Assembly (NCBI RefSeq): GCF_034259325.1
Contig: NZ_JAXIVS010000008.1
Location: 124,001-188,000, forward strand
DNA length: 64,000 nt
Direction of reading: 5' to 3'
Origin: Hyalangium ruber
GTDB lineage: Bacteria; Myxococcota; Myxococcia; Myxococcales; Myxococcaceae
Shown here: piece after piece, positions 1-6,964 of the stretch
Layout: every line of letters begins with the position of its first letter
Position numbering within the stretch: position 1 is the stretch's first letter
Position numbers and translations under genes: made by a program
The notes under the pieces: generated by a model
Seen by the model: the letters and a program-made list of their open reading frames with translations, nothing else
Databases searched by the model: none
Told to the model about the DNA's origin: nothing

Positions 1-1000
1 CGGGCGAGTCCGGTTGGAGCGCCAGGGCGCCGTTGAGCACCTTCGCGGCCCGAGCCCCCTGGCCCTTCGCCAGCAACGCGCGGCCTTCACTCAGCAGTTG
101 CTGGAACCGGGCCTCGCGGCGCCGCGCGCTGTAGCCCAGCGGATCCTGGAAGAAGGCTCGGGACTCCTCCGCCGGAGACCCAGCGATGCGCCCCACCACC
201 TCCTCCAGCAGCGGCGCCAGCACCTCGCCGCTCGCGGGCCGGTCGCGGGAGTCCCTCGCGAGGCAGCGCGCGACCAGGGTACTCAGCGGCTCAGGCGTTC
301 CCGGGACGAGCTCCGTCAGGGGCGGCGCATCCTTCGTCATCACCGAGGCCGCCAGGTGCGCGGCGCCCTTTCCTCCGTGCGGCGTGGTGCCGGTACACAG
401 CTCGAAGAGCATGACGCCCACCGCGTACACGTCCGAGGCGGGCGAGAAGGCGCCGGTGTCGATGCGCTCGGGCGCCATGTACGGCAGCGAGCCGGTAATG
501 GCGCCGGTGCTCGTGAGCCGCTCCTGATCCGCCAGCGCGGCGATGCCGAAGTCCGCCAGCTTCAGCGGCCCTCCCCGAGCTACCAGCACGTTCTCCGGCT
601 TCACGTCTCGGTGTACCACCCCGCGCGCGTGCGCCTCGCCGAGCGCCTCGGCCAATGCCCACCCCAGCACCGCCGCAGCCTCGGGAGGCACGGGAGAGAG
701 CCGCCGCGCCAGCTCGCGCAGGCTCTCGCCCTGCACCCACTCGCACACCAAGAAGGGCCCGCGCGCCGCGTCCTCGCCGAAGTCGTGAATCTCCAGCACG
801 TTGGGGTGCTTGAGCGAGGCCACCAGCTCGGCCTCGCGGCGGAAGCGCTCGGTGCGGCTCTCGTCGCCGCCCGGGTGCATCACCTTCACCGCCACCCGGC
901 GCGCCAGCCGCAGGTCCGTGGCCAGGAAGACGGTGGCCATGCCGCCACGTCCCAGCTCCTGCTCCAACTGGTAGCGGCCGGCCAGCAGTTCACCCGTCAT
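1..1000 (-). CDS. Ser/Thr protein kinase (C-terminus beyond left edge)
   Basis: Eukaryotic-like (Hanks-type) kinase; 333 residues are visible and the gene continues past base 1. Reading from the ATG at 1000, the glycine loop LGRGGMATVF is at residues 16-25, the ATP-anchoring lysine is K39 in VAVKVM, the catalytic loop HRDVKPEN starts at residue 130, DFG is 150-152 and MAPE about 175-178. All key catalytic residues are intact, so an active kinase is expected. After the kinase domain (about residue 275) the chain enters a helical, possibly TPR-like region; no membrane segment is seen before the edge. It lies 47 bases downstream of a Cys-rich exported protein and an FHA-domain sigma-54 activator on the same strand, so it may phosphorylate a partner that the FHA domain reads (inference). 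Confidence 0.93.
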   Translation of the reverse strand, partial: MTGELLAGRYQLEQELGRGGMATVFLATDLRLARRVAVKVMHPGGDESRTERFRREAELVASLKHPNVLEIHDFGEDAARGPFLVCEWVQGESLRELARRLSPVPPEAAAVLGWALAEALGEAHARGVVHRDVKPENVLVARGGPLKLADFGIAALADQERLTSTGAITGSLPYMAPERIDTGAFSPASDVYAVGVMLFELCTGTTPHGGKGAAHLAASVMTKDAPPLTELVPGTPEPLSTLVARCLARDSRDRPASGEVLAPLLEEVVGRIAGSPAEESRAFFQDPLGYSARRREARFQQLLSEGRALLAKGQGARAAKVLNGALALQPDSP

Positions 1001-1047
1001 CTCGCCACATTCTAGAACCCGTCTCCCGGGGAGCAATCTCCGCTGCC

Positions 1048-1623
1048 TCAGAGCAGCCGGCACGCTCGGTGCGTGCCCGAGCCCACCTGCTCACACACGC
1101 CCGGCGCGCCCCCGGGGCAGTCCTCATCGCGCTGGCAGGGCTGGCGGCATTGCTTCGTGCTCCCGGAGCCCACGCAGACGCCGCAGCGGACACAGTCCAT
1201 GGAAGAGCGACAGGTGAGGCCCAGCGTCTCCGGAGGCGTGCCGCCGCACTGCTCGATGCACAGCGAGTCCGGGCTGCACCGGTAGCTGGAAGGACACTCC
1301 AGGTCCGCGCGGCAGGTGTATTCGCAGCGGTGGTACAGCGGGTGGCAGACCGCGAGGCGCTGGCAGTCGAGGCCCTCGCACGTCTCTCCCAGCCGGGGCC
1401 CTTCCTCGCACTTGCCCGCCTCGTTGCAGCGCCAGCCCGCCCGACAGTGCGAGTCCTCGTCGCAGTTGAGGGCCTCGGCGCAGTCGGAGCCCTCGCACGG
1501 CGTCTCCTCCTCGCACGTGGGGTCGTCCTCGCAGCGGACCTGGATGTCGAGCGGACAGCCGAGCCACACCGTGCTGGCGAGTGCGGCGAACAGGACGAGG
1601 CAGGGTCGGCGCATGGGGTTCAT
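1048..1623 (-). CDS. Cys-rich exported protein, probable lipoprotein
   Basis: A 191-residue protein with an N-terminal signal-like segment (basic MNPMRRP, hydrophobic core) ending in WLGC. C23 is therefore a candidate lipidated cysteine, although W at -3 is not the classical lipobox residue. The rest holds 27 cysteines counting C23, in repeated short spacings such as CxxDxxC and CxxGxxC. This fits disulfide-bonded, EGF-like or Dickkopf-like small modules common in myxobacterial surface proteins. Its ATG overlaps the stop codon of the upstream sigma-54 activator (ATGA), so the two are translationally coupled. Function unknown; extracellular or outer-membrane location is inferred from the signal and the cysteine content. 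Confidence 0.8.
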   Translation of the reverse strand: MNPMRRPCLVLFAALASTVWLGCPLDIQVRCEDDPTCEEETPCEGSDCAEALNCDEDSHCRAGWRCNEAGKCEEGPRLGETCEGLDCQRLAVCHPLYHRCEYTCRADLECPSSYRCSPDSLCIEQCGGTPPETLGLTCRSSMDCVRCGVCVGSGSTKQCRQPCQRDEDCPGGAPGVCEQVGSGTHRACRLL

Positions 1624-3341
1624 TCTCCTTCGCCCAGGTAGCGGAACAGCGAGCGCAGGCCGATTCCCAGGGCCTGCGCCGCGTCCTTCTTGCTCCCGCC
1701 ACTGCGGGCGATGGCCTCGCGCACGTACCGCTGCACGAAGGCATCACGCGCCTCCTCCAGCGGCGCCAGCGGGGCGTGCTCTCCACCCAGCTCCAGGTCC
1801 GCCGGGCCGATGAGCTCTCCCGAGGCCAGGATCGCCGCGCGCCGAACCCGCGACACCAGCTCGCGCACATTGCCGGGGAAGGGGTGGCCTCGCAGCGCCT
1901 CGGTGGCCTTCTGGGTGAAGCCCTTGGCGCGGCGGCCCTCCTGGGACAGCACATGGTGAGCGATGAGCAGCACGTCGTCTCCGCGCTCCCGCAAGGGCGG
2001 CACGTCCACGCGCACCTCGTCCAGCCGGAACAGGAGATCCTCCCGGAAGAGGCCCTCCCGCACCAGCGCCTTGAGCGGCTTGTGCGAAGCGGAGATGACG
2101 CGCATGTCCACCTTGCGCGGGTGGTTCTCTCCCAGCCGGGTGACTTCGCGCTCCTGCACCACGCGCAGCAGCCGGGTCTGGAGCGCGCGCGGCATGTCGC
2201 CGATCTCGTCCAGGAAGAGCGTGCCTCCGTCCGCCGACTCCACCAGCCCGGGCCGGTCCGCGCCCGCGCCCGAGAAGGCGCCGCGCGCGTGGCCGAACAG
2301 CTCTCGCTCGATGAGGGACTCGGGCAGCGCCGCGCAGTTGATGGCCACCAGCCGTCCGCGTCGCCCGCTGCGCCGGTGCAGCGCCCGCGCCACGCCTTCC
2401 TTGCCCGTGCCCGTCTCGCCCTGGATCAGCACGTTGAGCGAGGTGGGCCCCAGGCGCTCCACCTGCCGGTACAGCTCGCCCATGGGGCGCGACTCGCCGA
2501 TGAGGCCCTCGAACGTCGCCGCTTCGATCCGCTGCGTGAGGTTGTCCACCTGCGCGCGCAGCTCGGTCAGCTCGCGCGAGGTGGCCAGCAGCAGCGCCGC
2601 CAGCGCGGAGAGGGCCATGGCCTCCTCCAACTCCACTGCGGAGAAGGGCGGGGTGCCGGCGCGTCGCCCGAGGTACACCACCGAGAGGGGCGCCGGCCCC
2701 GCGCGCAGGGGCACCACCAGGGCGGAGGTGAGGCGCAGGGCCAGGATGCTCGGCGCGCCGGCCAGCGCCTTGTCCGCGGCCACGTCCGCCACCAGCACCG
2801 GCGCCCCCGAGGCCACCACCCGATCCACCAGGCTGTCCACCACCGCCGCCTCCGGCACCGGCCCGGTGGCGCACAGCACCTGTCGCCGCACTCCTTCCGC
2901 CGACACCAGGAAGCCCACGTCCGCGCCCACCGCCTCCGCCAGCCCGCGCATGGCTGACTCCAGCAGCTCCGGGGCGGGGCGCTGCAGCATCAGCCGCGAC
3001 GCGAAGCCCGCCAGCACCGCGACCATCTTCCCGGACGGAGCCTGCGTGGGGGCCTGAGGCGCTTCGGAGGCGAGGAGGGTGAGCGTGGCGCTGCCCACGG
3101 AGAAGGCATCGCCCGGAGCGAGAGCGGCCAGCTCCACGCGCTTGCCGCGCACCCGCACGTCGCAGCCCTTGCTCGCGGGAGACACCGACCAACCGCGAGC
3201 GTCGCGGAACAGCAATGCGTGGCTGGCCTTCACTCCGGAGGCATCGAGGACGACGTCGCAGGCGGCGTCCGTGCCTACGGACACCACGGGCTTGTCCAGC
3301 GGGATGCGGCGGCCATCGGGCAGAACCAGGAAGAGGGACAT
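1620..3341 (-). CDS. Sigma-54 dependent activator, FHA-GAF-AAA+-HTH
   Basis: A 573-residue enhancer-binding protein. Residues 1-95 form an FHA (phosphothreonine-reading) domain and about 105-265 a GAF-like sensory domain. The AAA+ sigma-54 interaction domain begins near 275: Walker A GETGTGKE at 308, a sigma-54 contact loop reading GAFSGA at 354-359 (consensus GAFTGA), Walker B GGTLFLDEIG, and an arginine-rich sensor region. The C-terminus (GGSKKDAAQALGIGLRSLFR) is a Fis-type helix-turn-helix. FHA-type activators in myxobacteria are controlled by Ser/Thr kinases, and a kinase gene lies two genes downstream in the same operon. It should activate sigma-54 promoters when phosphorylated partners or its own phosphorylation engage the FHA domain (inference). 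Confidence 0.95.
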   Translation of the reverse strand: MSLFLVLPDGRRIPLDKPVVSVGTDAACDVVLDASGVKASHALLFRDARGWSVSPASKGCDVRVRGKRVELAALAPGDAFSVGSATLTLLASEAPQAPTQAPSGKMVAVLAGFASRLMLQRPAPELLESAMRGLAEAVGADVGFLVSAEGVRRQVLCATGPVPEAAVVDSLVDRVVASGAPVLVADVAADKALAGAPSILALRLTSALVVPLRAGPAPLSVVYLGRRAGTPPFSAVELEEAMALSALAALLLATSRELTELRAQVDNLTQRIEAATFEGLIGESRPMGELYRQVERLGPTSLNVLIQGETGTGKEGVARALHRRSGRRGRLVAINCAALPESLIERELFGHARGAFSGAGADRPGLVESADGGTLFLDEIGDMPRALQTRLLRVVQEREVTRLGENHPRKVDMRVISASHKPLKALVREGLFREDLLFRLDEVRVDVPPLRERGDDVLLIAHHVLSQEGRRAKGFTQKATEALRGHPFPGNVRELVSRVRRAAILASGELIGPADLELGGEHAPLAPLEEARDAFVQRYVREAIARSGGSKKDAAQALGIGLRSLFRYLGEGE

Positions 3342-3427
3342 GGGAGGGCGAACCCGCAGCAGTCTAAGCGCGCCCGGTGGGAGCCCAGGAGCCCGGTTGC
3401 CTGGAGAGCAGGCGGAGGACGTAGAGA

Positions 3428-3448
3428 GTTGGGCAAACCACGCCCAAC
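3428..3448. promoter_or_regulatory. Perfect inverted repeat, candidate operator
   Basis: Arms GTTGGGC (3428-3434) and GCCCAAC (3442-3448) are separated by 7 bases. It lies in the divergent interval between the sigma-54 activator and the DUF72 gene, about 41 bases before the DUF72 start. No T-run follows, so an operator is more likely than a terminator. No known regulator is assigned. Confidence 0.35.
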
Positions 3449-3489
3449 CTGATGCATTCTATCCATGGTGGCGTTACCACGGAGGCTCC

Positions 3490-4539
3490 ATGTCCCACCG
3501 CGAATCGCTGTCCCAGCTCGATCTCTTCACCGGGGCCGTCTCCGAGCCCCCGGCGCGCCGCTCACGCAAGGCGGCTCCGGTCGGTCCCGCTCCCGCCTCC
3601 GAGGAGCTGCGTGCTCTGGGGGATCGCCTGCCTCAGGGCATCCACCTGGGCACCTCCTCCTGGGCCTTCCCGGGCTGGACGGGGCTCGTCTACGACCGGG
3701 AGGCGGCGCAGTCGACGCTGGCTCGGGAGGGGCTGGGCGCCTATGGCCAGCACCCGGTGCTGCGCACGGTGGGCATCGACCGGACCTTCTATGCGCCCGT
3801 GTCCTCCGTCACCTTCGCCGAATACGCCGCGCAGGTACCCGAGGGCTTTCGCTTCCTGGTGAAGGCGCACGAGGTCTGCACCCTCGCGCGCTTCCCGCAC
3901 CATGAGCGCTATGGCGTCCACCGGGGGCAGCCCAATGACCGCTTCCTGCAGGCCAGCTACGCGGCGGACATGGTGGTGGCGCCCTTCGTGGAGGGGCTCG
4001 GGGACAAGGCCGGGCCGCTCGTCTTCCAGTTCCCGCCGCAGGACACGCGGGGCTTTGGAGGCCCGGCGCGCTTCGTCGAGCGGCTCCACGCCTTCTTCGC
4101 CGCGCTGCCCCGGGGGCCGCTCTACGCGGTGGAGGTCCGCAACGAGGAACTGCTCACCGAGGGCTTTGCCCAGGCGCTCGCGGAGCTGGGCGTGTGCCCG
4201 GTGCTGTCCGCGTGGCGCCACATGCCTCCGGTGGTGCATCAGGCGGTGCGCACGCGGGCCATGGCGTCCCGCGCCCTGGTGGCGCGGTGGATGCTGCCGC
4301 CGCATCTCGGCTACGAGGAGGCCTACGCCCGCTACGCGCCCTTCCGGAGGCTGGTGGATGAGGACACCGTCACCCGCGAGGCCCTGGCGGGCATCTGTGC
4401 CGCCGCGGCGAAACGTGGTGTTCAAACCTTTGTCATCATCAACAACAAGGCCGAGGGCAGCGCGCCTTTGTCAGCTGTCAAGCTCGCCGAAAGTATCACC
4501 CGTGTATTAGACGGCCGACATGCTGCGTCACGGGAATGA
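3490..4539 (+). CDS. DUF72 (YecE-like) protein
   Basis: A 349-residue protein of the DUF72/YecE family, a TIM-barrel-like fold of unknown biochemical role. The family core starts at about residue 50 (GIHLGTSSWAFPGWTG) and runs through VGIDRTFYAPVS, the PEGFRFLVKAHE segment, VFQFPPQ and the C-terminal FVIINNKAEGSAP motif. The ATG at 3490 is preceded by GGAGG (3481-3485), so the longer upstream open frame is not needed. Residues 1-45 are an extra, basic and probably disordered tail compared with typical members of 240-300 residues. It contains QLDLF at residues 9-13, which matches the beta sliding-clamp binding consensus. Transcribed alone, divergently from the sigma-54 activator. Confidence 0.9.
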   Translation: MSHRESLSQLDLFTGAVSEPPARRSRKAAPVGPAPASEELRALGDRLPQGIHLGTSSWAFPGWTGLVYDREAAQSTLAREGLGAYGQHPVLRTVGIDRTFYAPVSSVTFAEYAAQVPEGFRFLVKAHEVCTLARFPHHERYGVHRGQPNDRFLQASYAADMVVAPFVEGLGDKAGPLVFQFPPQDTRGFGGPARFVERLHAFFAALPRGPLYAVEVRNEELLTEGFAQALAELGVCPVLSAWRHMPPVVHQAVRTRAMASRALVARWMLPPHLGYEEAYARYAPFRRLVDEDTVTREALAGICAAAAKRGVQTFVIINNKAEGSAPLSAVKLAESITRVLDGRHAASRE

Positions 4540-4590
4540 TACCGTGAATACGTAGCGCACTGTGCATACCTCTTGCTATGAGAGGCGAGC

Positions 4591-4884
4591 ATGAAGCCAT
4601 TGATGATGGCGGCACTGGTGGTTCAGCTGACTTCGGCCGGGGGAGCGGGGAGTGGGCAGGCAGGGGAAGGCTCGAAGGCCGGAGCGTCCACGAAGGACGT
4701 GGGTAAACATTTCTCCGCGCTGAAGACCGAAGTGACGTCACTGAAGGAACAGTTTCGCCAGGCCAAGGAGCGAGCCCGGCTCGATTCCGAGCGCAGGAAG
4801 CGAGAGGAAGAGGGCTTCTATGAGCCGCAGACCTCCGCCGCCGCCGGAGCCGTCGCAGCCCCCGGAGCAAATCCCTCCCGATGA
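4591..4884 (+). CDS. Small secreted hypothetical protein
   Basis: A 97-residue open frame. [18 protein letters not shown] looks like a short signal peptide. It is followed by a Gly/Ser-rich linker and a charged coiled-coil-like helix ([20 protein letters not shown]). No family recognised. Its last 65 bases overlap the start of the Smr gene in another frame, which is longer than the usual 4-base overlaps here. Either the two genes are coupled or this C-terminus is not conserved. The signal peptide and the helix periodicity argue for a real gene. Confidence 0.55.
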   Translation: MKPLMMAALVVQLTSAGGAGSGQAGEGSKAGASTKDVGKHFSALKTEVTSLKEQFRQAKERARLDSERRKREEEGFYEPQTSAAAGAVAAPGANPSR

Positions 4885-5173
4885 GGAGGTGGTCGAAATT
4901 CCCGTCGATGGGAATCTCGACCTGCATCTTTTTCACCCACGGGATGTGAAGGATCTCGTCACCGAGTACCTGTGGGCGTGTCGTCAGAAGGGCGTGCTCG
5001 ACGTGCGGATCATTCACGGCAAGGGCACTGGCGCGCTGCGCCGTACCGTCCACTCCTTGTTGCCGAAGCTGCCCGAGGTGGAGTCGTTCCGGCCCGCGGG
5101 TGAAGGGGACGGAGGCTGGGGCGCCACCTGGGTCCGGCTGAAGCCCGCGGAGCCCGAAGGGGACAACCCCTGA
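4820..5173 (+). CDS. Smr domain protein
   Basis: A 117-residue small MutS-related (Smr) domain protein. A Pro-rich start (residues 1-25) leads into the domain: the [11 protein letters not shown] segment carries the LDLH motif and [12 protein letters not shown] is the hallmark HGKG motif, with the terminal WGATWVRLK strand. Smr domains act as nucleases on DNA or RNA (in MutS2, and in ribosome-collision endonucleases); the stand-alone form here has both signature motifs intact. A GAGGAAGAGG ribosome-binding stretch lies just before the ATG. The next plus-strand genes (DUF4365 unit) start after a separate promoter-like sequence, so Smr may end this transcript. Confidence 0.88.
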   Translation: MSRRPPPPPEPSQPPEQIPPDEEVVEIPVDGNLDLHLFHPRDVKDLVTEYLWACRQKGVLDVRIIHGKGTGALRRTVHSLLPKLPEVESFRPAGEGDGGWGATWVRLKPAEPEGDNP

Positions 5174-5190
5174 GGTCGTCACACGGATCG

Positions 5191-5220
5191 TCGACTCTGT
5201 GGGGAGGGCGCACCTATAGT
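5191..5220 (+). promoter_or_regulatory. Sigma-70-type promoter for the DUF4365 unit
   Basis: TCGACT (5191-5196, 4 of 6 to TTGACA) lies 18 bases before TATAGT (5215-5220, 5 of 6 to TATAAT). The predicted start of transcription is near 5227, which leaves a short leader to the ATG at 5240. This favours the ATG over the GTG at 5219, which would overlap the -10 box. Confidence 0.5.
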
Positions 5221-5239
5221 GCCTCGCCCACAGGTAACG

Positions 5240-5740
5240 ATGACTCGCGAGCAACAGAAGGAGGAGATCAGCAAGGCCTATGTTCACGCCGTCGCGGCGC
5301 GGTGCGGGTTCGCCGTGGGCCAGTGGTCGCAGGACCAGGGCTGCGTCGACGTGAGCATCGGCGCGAGTGGCGCGCTGGGCGGAGGGACACTGGAGGATCC
5401 TCGAATCGATCTTCAGCTCAAATGCACCAGTGACGCCGGTCACGTTCGAGAGGACCACATTGCGTGGCAGCTCTCGCGGTCCCACTACGACAAGCTGCGA
5501 GCCCGCTCGTCGGTTCCGAAGCTCCTGGTCGTCCTCGTGCTGCCCGAGAGGGAAGCGGAGTGGATGCGGCACAGCGTGGAGGCACTCATCATCAAGCGCT
5601 GCGCGTACTGGCTCTCGATGTCCGGGATGCCAGCCGTCTCTTCGGAATCGAGGGTCGTGCAGCTACCGCGTACCAACCTCTTCTCGCCAGAGCAGTTGAA
5701 CGCCATGATGGAGCGAGTCAGTCGAGGAGAGCCGCTGTGA
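5240..5740 (+). CDS. DUF4365 protein, PD-(D/E)xK nuclease-like
   Basis: A 166-residue protein from the ATG at 5240. The pattern QDQGCVDVSI, then RIDLQLKCT, matches DUF4365: an acidic residue in the first strand followed by a QxK in the second, i.e. the active-site arrangement of the restriction-endonuclease-like superfamily with Q in place of D/E. A central SHYDKLR segment and a terminal LPRTNLFSPEQLNAMM complete the usual family outline. DUF4365 domains often sit in phage-defence or toxin-like contexts (established for some members, not proven here). It overlaps the next gene by GTGA, so the two are translationally coupled. Third-position G+C is visibly lower than in the flanking core genes, suggesting recent acquisition. 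Confidence 0.82.
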   Translation: MTREQQKEEISKAYVHAVAARCGFAVGQWSQDQGCVDVSIGASGALGGGTLEDPRIDLQLKCTSDAGHVREDHIAWQLSRSHYDKLRARSSVPKLLVVLVLPEREAEWMRHSVEALIIKRCAYWLSMSGMPAVSSESRVVQLPRTNLFSPEQLNAMMERVSRGEPL

Positions 5741-6858
5741 ACGTCTCGATGGTGCCAGGACTCGATGCGATCCGGCCTTCGGACGTTCAGCAGTACCTCC
5801 GGCAGCGTGGGTGGTTGGTAGGGCGGGAGCCGCAAGGAGATGTGGTGGAGTTCGTCTCCCCCGGCGTGGCTAGACCGCTTCTCCGAGTGAGGGTGCTCCT
5901 CGATCCAGGCTTCTCCGATTACACGCTGCGGATGGCCGAGCTGATTGATGTCCTCTCCCAGAGCGAGCATCGGCCGTTCATGGAGATCCTCAATGACCTG
6001 CTCAACCCGCCAGGCGACAGGATCCGCTTCAGACTCTTCTCGGAGAGCACGCGGTCCGGCTCCATTCCGCTCGATGACTCCATCCGGCTGCGTCAGGCCG
6101 CGAAGCAAATCTTCCTGGCGGCGGCTCACTCGGCCTTGAAGCCGCAGCGGCACTTCGCCCGCCTCGCCCAGGCCCCTGCCCTGGAGTTGCTGCAGGAATG
6201 CCGCGAGACCCAGACCGAGCGCGGCAGCTATGTGACATCGCTGCTCGTTCCGGTGACTCCTTCGGTGGGAGACGTGGAACTCGAAGCTCCCTATGCTCGC
6301 CGCGTCACGCAGACGTTGATGGGAGCGCTGGGAGAGACGGCGCGGAGCGTGGAGGCCGGAGAGCCCGGGACACTGCTCGAGCGAGCTGGCGTGGGCATCA
6401 GCTCGAACTTCCTCGCCGCGCTTGCCGAGCTGCGGCCGACGGGGGAGCGCTCGTTCATCCAGATCGACGTGAACTGGTCCCGTGCGCGCCCGGCTCCGAA
6501 GGTCGAGCGCTCCATGGTCAAGTTCGAGCAAGGTGTGTTCGGTATGTTCGACGAGGCGGCGCGCTCGTTGAGAGAGACGACACCGGTGACGGGGTTGGAG
6601 GTCGAAGGGTTCGTCATTCGCCTGGAGCGGCCCGAGCGGGACACCGATCAACCGGGCGAGGTGATGATCGCGACCGAGCTCGAGGGCTACGGAAGTGCCA
6701 AGGTGCATGTGCGTCTTTCAGCTCCGGCCTACTCCCAGGCAGCGGATGCGCACCGTGATGGGCGGCGTGTGCGCGTGCTGGGAACCCTGGCCAAGACAGG
6801 CAGGCGCTTCGAGCTGCGCGAGCCCTCGGGCTTCGAGATTCTCGACGAAGCCCCCTGA
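5737..6858 (+). CDS. Unrecognised partner of the DUF4365 protein
   Basis: A 373-residue protein starting at GTG 5737, which overlaps the DUF4365 stop (GTGA). No domain is confidently recognised. The N-terminal half has a conserved look: DVQQYLRQRGWLVG, a strand-rich stretch, SDYTLRMAELIDVL, then DRIRFRLF, and a motif ETQTERGSYVTSLLVPV near residue 165. The C-terminal 90 residues (GLEVEGFVIRLER, then GSAKVHVRLS and DGRRVRVLGTLAKTGRRFEL) look like an all-beta, OB-like module. No signal peptide or membrane segment, so cytoplasmic. Codon use resembles its partner rather than neighbouring core genes. I infer that it works with the nuclease-like protein as a sensor or specificity factor, but nothing in the sequence proves this. 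Confidence 0.75.
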   Translation: MNVSMVPGLDAIRPSDVQQYLRQRGWLVGREPQGDVVEFVSPGVARPLLRVRVLLDPGFSDYTLRMAELIDVLSQSEHRPFMEILNDLLNPPGDRIRFRLFSESTRSGSIPLDDSIRLRQAAKQIFLAAAHSALKPQRHFARLAQAPALELLQECRETQTERGSYVTSLLVPVTPSVGDVELEAPYARRVTQTLMGALGETARSVEAGEPGTLLERAGVGISSNFLAALAELRPTGERSFIQIDVNWSRARPAPKVERSMVKFEQGVFGMFDEAARSLRETTPVTGLEVEGFVIRLERPERDTDQPGEVMIATELEGYGSAKVHVRLSAPAYSQAADAHRDGRRVRVLGTLAKTGRRFELREPSGFEILDEAP

Positions 6859-6871
6859 GAGGTTTGGGGCT

Positions 6872-6890
6872 CGCTCCAGGTGAGCGTTCT
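6872..6890 (+). terminator. Weak terminator-like hairpin after the DUF4365 unit
   Basis: CGCTC (6872-6876) pairs with GAGCG (6882-6886) around a 5-base loop and is followed by TTCT. The stem is short, so this is only a candidate. Confidence 0.25.
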
Positions 6891-6964
6891 GGCTCGCCAG
6901 GAGTCCGGCGCAAGGGAATGGTAAAAGCACCCGCACGTGTCGTGCGAGCCGCCCGGCATTGACG

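Noticed and set aside
5464-5736. Longer N-terminus for the partner of the DUF4365 protein
   Set aside because: It would read through most of the DUF4365 gene in another frame; GTG 5737 overlaps the upstream stop, the usual arrangement here.
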